10,913 bases of DNA from Desulfobacterales bacterium. Lineage in GTDB: Bacteria; Desulfobacterota; Desulfobacteria; Desulfobacterales; Desulfosalsimonadaceae. The position numbers were made by a program, and so were the translations under genes. Of this stretch, positions 6,706 through 10,913 are shown one piece after another (the stretch's first letter is position 1; each line of letters begins with the position of its first letter). Under the pieces are notes generated by a model. It had not been told where the DNA came from, did not search any database, and saw only the letters and a program-made list of their open reading frames with translations. The stretch spans positions 1 to 10,913 of the forward strand of contig SLIE01000469.1 in assembly GCA_007135795.1 (NCBI GenBank), written 5' to 3'.

Positions 6706-6787
6706 ATAACTTAACAATCATCTTGATGCGATTTCGCTGATTGTCTGATTTCTCAAACTCTTGTTTTGAAGGTGGGTGTAGTTTCAA

Positions 6788-6892
6788 ATGACAGGCGTAA
6801 TTTGTGGAATTAAATTTGATTTTACAGTGGCATGGTACTGGTGGCGAATCACTGACACCTGTATTTGCGTCCCAGGGCCGATACCATTGTAA
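6788..6892 (+). CDS. Leader peptide with Trp-Tyr-Trp-Trp (attenuation of aroF-aroB)
   Basis: A 34-codon frame starts at ATG 6788 and stops at TAA 6890-6892. Codons 16-19 (6833-6844) read TGG TAC TGG TGG, giving AWYWWR, and codons 10-12 read TTT GAT TTT (FDF). Three Trp codons in four, with Tyr and nearby Phe, is very unlikely by chance. It is the hallmark of leader peptides that sense charged tRNA by ribosome stalling. A strong intrinsic terminator starts 22 bases after its stop, and the first downstream gene makes DAHP, the committed precursor of Trp, Tyr and Phe. AAGGTGG (6769-6775) is a somewhat distant ribosome binding site (12 nt). An in-frame GTG at 6827 is a shorter alternative start. 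The peptide itself probably has no function after synthesis. Confidence 0.65.
   Translation: MTGVICGIKFDFTVAWYWWRITDTCICVPGPIPL
6832..6887 (+). promoter_or_regulatory. Possible 1:2 leader RNA stem over the Trp codons
   Basis: ATGGTA (6832-6837), which covers the first Trp codon, can pair with TACCAT (6882-6887). The following CTGG (6838-6841) can pair with CCAG (6872-6875). A possible antiterminator pairing is GTCCC (6869-6873) with GGGGC (6924-6928), which would open the top of the terminator stem. These are short pairings found by eye, so the exact RNA switch is uncertain. Confidence 0.35.
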
Positions 6893-6913
6893 TTCGAAGT
6901 ATATATCTGGCAG

Positions 6914-6955
6914 AAAAAGCCGCGGGGCCGAAAGGACTCCGCGGCTTTTTTTTTG
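6914..6955 (+). terminator. Strong intrinsic terminator/attenuator before aroF
   Basis: AAAAAGCCGCGG (6914-6925) pairs perfectly with CCGCGGCTTTTT (6939-6950). The GC core is 7-8 bp, the loop contains GGCCGAAAGG, and an uninterrupted T-run (6946-6954) follows. It lies between a promoter-bearing leader and aroF with no full gene upstream, so it should act as an attenuator and not as a simple end-of-operon signal. Confidence 0.85.
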
Positions 6956-7013
6956 CTTGATCCATTGGGTATTGTAACCGGGTTCTAAATCTATAGATAG
7001 CAGGAGGGGTAAC

Positions 7014-8030
7014 ATGTTGATCGTCATGAACCGTGATGCCACGGAAGAGCAGGTAAACGATGTCATTCGAATGATTACGACCTGCGGATATACCGCACAT
7101 CCTATTCCCGGGGGTGAGCGGGTTTCGATCGGTGTTCTGTATAACAAGGGAGCTGTTGATGATGCCCTCTTCCGGTCTATGCCCGGTGTCAAGGAAACCA
7201 TACCGGTTACCAAGCCTTACAAACTTGTCAGCAGGGAGTTTCATCCGGTCGATACCATTGTTCGTGTCGGGGATGTCTCGATCGGGGGGGATGCGCTGGT
7301 CATCATCGGCGGTCCGTGTGCCGTTGAGAGCGAAGCGCAGGTTATGGCCATAGCCGGGCATGTGAAAGCGGCCGGGGGCGATATCCTCCGCGGCGGTGCG
7401 TTCAAGCCTCGTACATCCCCTTACTCGTTTCACGGCCTTGGCGAGGAAGGTCTGAAAATACTGGCAAAAGCAAAAGCAACATTCGGGCTTCCGATTGTAA
7501 CCGAGGTAATGGATCTCAGCTGTTTTGACATGGTAGAAGCCTACGCTGATATTATACAAATCGGCACCCGGAACATGCAGAACTTCAGCCTGCTTCGACG
7601 CGCCGGGGAATCGAAAAAACCGATACTTTTGAAACGCGGCATGTCCGCCACAGTTGATGAATGGTTAATGGCCGCCGAATATGTCATGACTGAAGGCAAC
7701 ACGAACGTGATTCTTTGCGAGCGCGGGGTCCGTACTTTTGTAAGGCACAGCAGAAACACCCTTGACCTTTCAGCCGTACCCGTTGTTAAACGGTTGAGTC
7801 ATCTCCCCATAATTGTCGACCCGAGTCATGCCACCGGGTACCGGGACCAGGTAATGCCGTTGGCAAGGGCATCTGCGGCAGTGAGTGCACACGGCTTGAT
7901 GATCGAGGTACACCACGCACCTGAAACGGCAAAATGCGATGGTGGGCAGTCGCTGTTACCCGATCAGTTTGCAGTTCTTTGCAAACAGGTCAGGGCGATA
8001 TTTGAAGTGTCCGAAGGAAGAGAACTGTAA
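7014..8030 (+). CDS. aroF: 3-deoxy-7-phosphoheptulonate (DAHP) synthase, type I-beta
   Basis: This is the first enzyme of the shikimate pathway, condensing phosphoenolpyruvate and erythrose 4-phosphate to DAHP in the cytoplasm. The 338 residues match the length of the Thermotoga-type enzyme. An N-terminal ferredoxin-like (ACT-like) regulatory domain (about 1-70) precedes the TIM barrel (about 80-338). Metal ligands are visible as C102 (GGPCAVES), H272 (DPSHATG), E298 (MIEVHH) and D309 (KCDGGQSL). Substrate-contact motifs GGAFKPRTSPYSF (127-139), IGTRNMQNF (183-191) and LLKRGM (205-210) are intact. The N-terminal domain in this class usually gives feedback inhibition by Tyr or Phe, which would add allosteric control to the leader attenuation. 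Ribosome binding is strong: AGGAGGGG begins at 7002, spaced well from ATG 7014. aroB follows after 27 bases, so the two form an operon. Confidence 0.95.
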   Translation: MLIVMNRDATEEQVNDVIRMITTCGYTAHPIPGGERVSIGVLYNKGAVDDALFRSMPGVKETIPVTKPYKLVSREFHPVDTIVRVGDVSIGGDALVIIGGPCAVESEAQVMAIAGHVKAAGGDILRGGAFKPRTSPYSFHGLGEEGLKILAKAKATFGLPIVTEVMDLSCFDMVEAYADIIQIGTRNMQNFSLLRRAGESKKPILLKRGMSATVDEWLMAAEYVMTEGNTNVILCERGVRTFVRHSRNTLDLSAVPVVKRLSHLPIIVDPSHATGYRDQVMPLARASAAVSAHGLMIEVHHAPETAKCDGGQSLLPDQFAVLCKQVRAIFEVSEGREL

Positions 8031-8057
8031 CGGGTAGTTGTTTTTCAGGAGACAGAA

Positions 8058-9098
8058 TTGAAAATACATGAAATTTCCGGGCAAACCGGTTCGTCGAGGA
8101 TATTGGTCGGCAGGGTCATGGATACCATCACCCAATACCTGCCCAATGGGTCCCCCCTGATCATTCTAACCGATGATAATGTCAGGCATTATTATGAAGA
8201 CCGGTTCCCACCAGCCCAAACGATTATAACAATGGGCACGGGAGAAGGGCACAAGACCCTCGATACGGTGCAAATGATCTATGAGCGCCTTGTATCGATC
8301 GAGGCGGATCGCTCCATATTTCTTTTGGGGATCGGGGGGGGAATTGTCTGTGATATAACCGGTTTTGTAGCCTCCACGTATATGCGGGGGGTGCGTTTCG
8401 GTTATATGCCGACGACCTTGCTTGCCCAGGTGGATGCCGGGGTGGGGGGGAAAACCGGGTTCAATTTCATGGGCTACAAGAATATGATCGGGACGTTCAA
8501 CCAACCTGAACTGGTTGTTTGTGATCCTGAGTTCTTTCCCACGCTTTCCCCGGTCGATCTTTCATGCGGTTTTGCGGAAATCATAAAACATGCTGCCATT
8601 GCAGATCATTCATACTTCGAGATACTTGAAAATTTCGATATTAAAAAACAGATGGACGACCCAGGGGTTGTTGAGGATATCGTGCACAGGTCCGTGATGA
8701 TAAAAGCCGACATTGTGAACCGGGATGAAAGGGAACGGGGAGAGCGGCGAAAACTCAATTTCGGTCATACCCTGGGGCATGCGCTTGAAAAGACGATCGG
8801 TATGCCGCATGGCGAAGCGGTTGGCATCGGAATGATGGCGGCGGCAAATCTCTCCCTTGAAAAAAATCTCCTGCAGCCCGGAGATGTGCTGCGTTTGAAA
8901 AATTTATTAGAATCTTTTCATCTTCCCACTGCTGTAGATCTGGATGTTTCCAAGGTTATGGATGCCCTTGCCCGTGACAAAAAAAAGGAAGGAAAGATGA
9001 TTCACTTCGTGCTGCTCAATGGCATCGGAAAAGCCGTGATTGAAAGTATTTATCTCGATGTTTTGGAAAAGGTGCTCTTTAAGAAACAGTCGGCCTGA
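8058..9098 (+). CDS. aroB: 3-dehydroquinate synthase
   Basis: This NAD- and Zn-dependent enzyme converts DAHP, the product of the gene upstream, to 3-dehydroquinate (second shikimate step). At 346 residues it has normal length. Family motifs are GIGGGIVCDITGFVASTYMRG (91-111, nucleotide binding), PTTLLAQVDAGVGGKTGFN (118-136), and the zinc ligands E174 (GFAEIIKHA), H237 (LNFGHTLGHALE) and H251 (MPHGEAVGIGM). The start is a TTG: AGGAGA (8047-8052) lies 5 bases before TTG 8058, and the next in-frame ATG would cut about 20 residues including the first strand, so TTG is preferred. The gene is probably co-transcribed with aroF. No terminator was seen after the stop; the convergent minus-strand gene ends 15 bases further on. 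Confidence 0.95.
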   Translation: MKIHEISGQTGSSRILVGRVMDTITQYLPNGSPLIILTDDNVRHYYEDRFPPAQTIITMGTGEGHKTLDTVQMIYERLVSIEADRSIFLLGIGGGIVCDITGFVASTYMRGVRFGYMPTTLLAQVDAGVGGKTGFNFMGYKNMIGTFNQPELVVCDPEFFPTLSPVDLSCGFAEIIKHAAIADHSYFEILENFDIKKQMDDPGVVEDIVHRSVMIKADIVNRDERERGERRKLNFGHTLGHALEKTIGMPHGEAVGIGMMAAANLSLEKNLLQPGDVLRLKNLLESFHLPTAVDLDVSKVMDALARDKKKEGKMIHFVLLNGIGKAVIESIYLDVLEKVLFKKQSA

Positions 9099-9113
9099 TA
9101 TGCGTTCGCCCGG

Positions 9114-9395
9114 TCATTCAATTAAATATCGGGGGTTTTGGATGCGCTCGCTTTTACACCTGGGGCATTTGCCCGGTCTTTCAGGGCGGCTTCGATCCTT
9201 GAACTGGTAATCACATATCAGGCATGAAGAAGGAATAATGATCAATTTTTTCCCCTGCGCCAATACCGACTTTTTAATATGCGGTATATGTGTATAGACC
9301 TCTTTTTCACTTATGCTCAAAAGTTGGGAAATCTCTCTTGCGTCATGATCGCCGCTTTCAAGGAGTTCAATGATCTGTTTCCGGATGGTGGACAT
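9114..9395 (-). CDS. Small transcriptional regulator: HTH plus zinc ribbon
   Basis: The protein is 93 residues long. Residues 1-45 form a compact winged-helix/ArsR-like helix-turn-helix (TIRKQIIELLES, then DAREISQLLSISEKEVYTHIPHI). Residues 57-82 form a zinc ribbon with four cysteines, C58-x2-C61 and C77-x2-C80 (SCLICDYQF, then GKCPRCKSERI). This architecture matches predicted regulators with an HTH fused to a Zn ribbon (COG3357-like), common in archaea and deltaproteobacteria. Targets are unknown. It would act in the cytoplasm on DNA. ATG 9395 is supported by GAGG just upstream. It lies 91 bases downstream of the patatin gene in the same direction and may share its transcript, and it converges on aroB with a 15-base gap. 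Confidence 0.8.
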   Translation of the reverse strand: MSTIRKQIIELLESGDHDAREISQLLSISEKEVYTHIPHIKKSVLAQGKKLIIIPSSCLICDYQFKDRSRPERPGKCPRCKSERIQNPRYLIE

Positions 9396-9486
9396 GGCAT
9401 TTACCTCTACTCGGCATTCCGATCTGTTTTTGAACGTTAAAATAAAGGTCAGTGAGGGAGTGAGGATACTATTTGGTCAAGACAAG

Positions 9487-10419
9487 TTATGCCAAAAAGG
9501 GGCCCAATTGCATTTTGGCATTCGTATACCCCTCATTTATCAGTTTTTTTGCCTGAGCCATCGAATAATTGAACATCGACTCGATTCCCAGTATTTCAGG
9601 GGGTGCCACTATCCGGAGCGTCACGTCATTTAAGGAAAGGTCAAGTCCCGGAGAACCATACCGGGGTGTGTCGAAGACTTCGGCATTTGGTGTCAGTCGC
9701 CATGTGTTATCCGGAAGAAGCGCGGTGTAGGAACCGATCAGCATATGCTCCACTGCGAGATTTAGAGCCTGTTTTCCTGTTTTTGGCTCGTCTGTTTCAA
9801 AAGCGCCGACCGGTGAGTGAAGCACCACGATGATTTCCCGTGCATTTAAGGCCAACGCAGGTGCAATGGGTGTATTGGCCATCAGACCGGCATCCCAGTG
9901 CGGTATACCGTCAATGTATTGCCAGGGGAAAACCATGGGTATGGCCGTTGCCGCCATTATATGGTGGATATCGATGATCTTGTTGGTGAAGTAGCGGATC
10001 TGCCCTGTTTTCATATTCAAGGCGCTGATAAGGATGCGGGTTTTGCTTTTTCTAAGCGCATGGATGTCGATATGGGTCTCAAGAACGGTCCGTATACTTC
10101 GGATATCTGCTGGCGGTGAGTATTTGCGACGATTTTTAAGCGTGTTTAAAAATCCTCGCAGAGAAAACCGTCGAATCTTTTTTCGATCATACATAAACCA
10201 GAGTGCGGATATTTGATCAACCGTCATTCCTGATCCCCAGGCGACAGCATTGATCGCCCCGATGGATGTACCGCATATCATGTCCGGTATCCAGCCAAGT
10301 TCATTCAGGTATTTAATAACGCCGACCTGGTAAGCGCCTCTGGCGCCTCCGCCGGATAGAACAAGCGCGCGTTCTATTACAGGGTTATCAAGGTCTGATG
10401 AAGTCCCTGATGAAGTCAT
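9487..10419 (-). CDS. Patatin-like phospholipase
   Basis: This 310-residue patatin-family serine hydrolase would act as an acyl hydrolase or phospholipase through a Ser-Asp dyad. The oxyanion-hole motif is LSGGGARGAYQVGV (21-34), the nucleophile is S52 in GTSIGAINA, and the dyad aspartate is D176 in HWDAGLMANTP, a DAG version of the usual D-G/A-G motif. Conserved AATAIPMVFPWQYIDG (156-171) precedes it. No signal peptide or outer-membrane barrel domain is present, so it is likely cytoplasmic or peripherally bound to membrane, like RssA-type proteins. ATG 10419 has GAGGA about 9 bases upstream. It is the first gene of a possible two-gene minus-strand unit with the HTH/zinc-ribbon gene. The natural substrate is unknown. 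Confidence 0.92.
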   Translation of the reverse strand: MTSSGTSSDLDNPVIERALVLSGGGARGAYQVGVIKYLNELGWIPDMICGTSIGAINAVAWGSGMTVDQISALWFMYDRKKIRRFSLRGFLNTLKNRRKYSPPADIRSIRTVLETHIDIHALRKSKTRILISALNMKTGQIRYFTNKIIDIHHIMAATAIPMVFPWQYIDGIPHWDAGLMANTPIAPALALNAREIIVVLHSPVGAFETDEPKTGKQALNLAVEHMLIGSYTALLPDNTWRLTPNAEVFDTPRYGSPGLDLSLNDVTLRIVAPPEILGIESMFNYSMAQAKKLINEGYTNAKMQLGPFLA

Positions 10420-10505
10420 TGAAAGATATCCTCTGTTCTCACCTGTTATTTAATCAAACATTTCGATAATTGAAGGGATCACGCATGGTGAATTCCCGGT
10501 TTTAG

Positions 10506-10517
10506 TTCGTTAACGAA
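10506..10517. promoter_or_regulatory. 12-bp perfect palindrome, possible operator
   Basis: TTCGTTAACGAA reads the same on both strands and lies 33 bases upstream of the -35 box of the PhaR-type promoter, between divergent genes. It uses the same AACGAA/TTCGTT half-words as the palindrome at 3350-3363 but in the opposite order. Binding by a regulator is inference. Confidence 0.35.
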
Positions 10518-10550
10518 AGAGATACGCTCACCCGTCATGCTGTTAAATTC

Positions 10551-10578
10551 TTGACAGTATCGCAACGTGTCATATTAT
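10551..10578 (+). promoter_or_regulatory. Near-consensus sigma-70 promoter for the PhaR-type gene
   Basis: TTGACA (10551-10556) and TATTAT (10573-10578) are separated by 16 bases; the -35 is perfect and the -10 matches five of six. The start would be near 10585, leaving a long leader of about 235 nt before the ATG at 10820. Confidence 0.6.
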
Positions 10579-10819
10579 TTCTAATAATAATTCAATGGAT
10601 GTGCGACAAAAATCAAGCAGTATGGATGCGGTAGAAATAGACATCATTTTTCGAGTGATATCATGTAAAGTGTTTGTTGTTCAATTCAATAATAGACATT
10701 TTCAGGCGATTGTCATCGTGATGCTGAAACGGCATGGCAAGTCGTTAAAGTGCTTTCCGCTATGGTGCCGTTGTCTTCTGTATGGTTTCTCACGCATCGA
10801 CAAATCAGGAGGTGTAGTC

Positions 10820-10913
10820 ATGTACGTGATCAAGCGTTATCCAAATGGCAGATTCTACGACACTGTCGGTAAAAAATATATTAACCGTAAAAAGATCGCC
10901 CAGCTTATCGATT
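10820..10913 (+). CDS. phaR: PHB/PHA accumulation regulator, N-terminal DNA-binding domain (partial)
   Basis: The 31 visible residues, MYVIKRYPNGRFYDTVGKKY then INRKKIAQLID, match the start of the polyhydroxyalkanoate accumulation regulator DNA-binding domain (PHB_acc_N), whose signature is IKxYPNxRxYDTxxxxYI. Such proteins bind DNA and polymer granules and control PHA synthesis and phasin genes; in deltaproteobacteria the domain also occurs in regulators without obvious PHA genes nearby. AGGAGG (10807-10812) lies just before ATG 10820 and fixes the start, although the frame is open for 75 more codons upstream. The rest lies beyond the window edge, so the C-terminal domains cannot be judged. 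Confidence 0.8.
   Translation, partial: MYVIKRYPNGRFYDTVGKKYINRKKIAQLID

Larger units (their letters stand above)
6549..6787. other. Region between the MITE-like element and the aroF leader
   Basis: No gene was found. It contains a hairpin with a T-rich tail (6645-6676) and a promoter-like pair (6677-6705), both listed separately. The remaining sequence is A/T-rich and shows no further structure I can support. Confidence 0.5.
10420..10819. other. Divergent intergenic region before the PhaR-type gene
   Basis: This 400-base region holds a 12-bp palindrome (10506-10517), a near-consensus plus-strand promoter (10551-10578) and a moderate inverted repeat (TTTCAG 10700-10705 with CTGAAA 10724-10729). 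A frame stays open from ATG 10595 into the PhaR-type gene, but its translation looks non-coding. No separate gene was seen. Confidence 0.5.

Noticed and set aside
6849..7559. Minus-strand open frame of 236 codons
   Set aside because: It is antisense to aroF and its leader; the metal-ligand residues and attenuator explain the sequence on the plus strand.
10595..10819. 75-codon N-terminal extension of the PhaR-type regulator
   Set aside because: The family begins at the MYVIKRYP segment and a perfect AGGAGG sits before ATG 10820; the upstream translation is rich in Cys, Val and Phe and looks non-coding.

Overview
The window looks like chromosomal DNA from a Gram-negative, probably anaerobic bacterium, most likely a deltaproteobacterium (Desulfobacterota). 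This rests on gene content and intergenic style, not on a marker gene. It holds a long-form acyl-CoA dehydrogenase paired with an enoyl-CoA hydratase, a Thermotoga-type (I-beta) DAHP synthase beside 3-dehydroquinate synthase, a helix-turn-helix/zinc-ribbon regulator, a DUF3096 micro-protein and a PHB-accumulation-regulator domain. Hairpin-rich dispersed repeats sit between genes. No rRNA, tRNA, CRISPR array, phage gene or transposase was seen.

Layout. Positions 1-98 hold the unrecognised tail of a protein. Positions 99-553 are non-coding and carry two inverted REP-like hairpins. A minus-strand flavin-binding split-barrel gene (554-937) has its own candidate promoter. A HAD phosphatase (1363-2016) and a YheT-like alpha/beta hydrolase (from about 2236) follow on the plus strand. 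A 14-bp perfect palindrome next to a TATAAT box precedes an acyl-CoA dehydrogenase and an enoyl-CoA hydratase, which look like one beta-oxidation operon with a hairpin between the genes. After them come a 43-residue membrane protein (6274-6405) and a MITE-like element (6408-6548).

Positions 6677-9098 form the best-integrated unit: a candidate promoter, a 34-codon leader peptide with Trp-Tyr-Trp-Trp in a row, a strong intrinsic terminator, then aroF and aroB. Together these look like a ribosome-mediated attenuator that ties the first two shikimate-pathway steps to aromatic amino acid supply. On the minus strand a patatin-like phospholipase and a small HTH/zinc-ribbon regulator follow, the latter convergent with aroB. 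The right edge has a near-consensus promoter, a 12-bp palindrome and the start of a PhaR-type regulator, cut by the window end.

The most notable observations are the aroF leader-peptide attenuator, the TA-bounded MITE-like element, the palindromic operator before the acyl-CoA dehydrogenase operon and the unlisted DUF3096 micro-protein. No wholly new multi-gene system was found.
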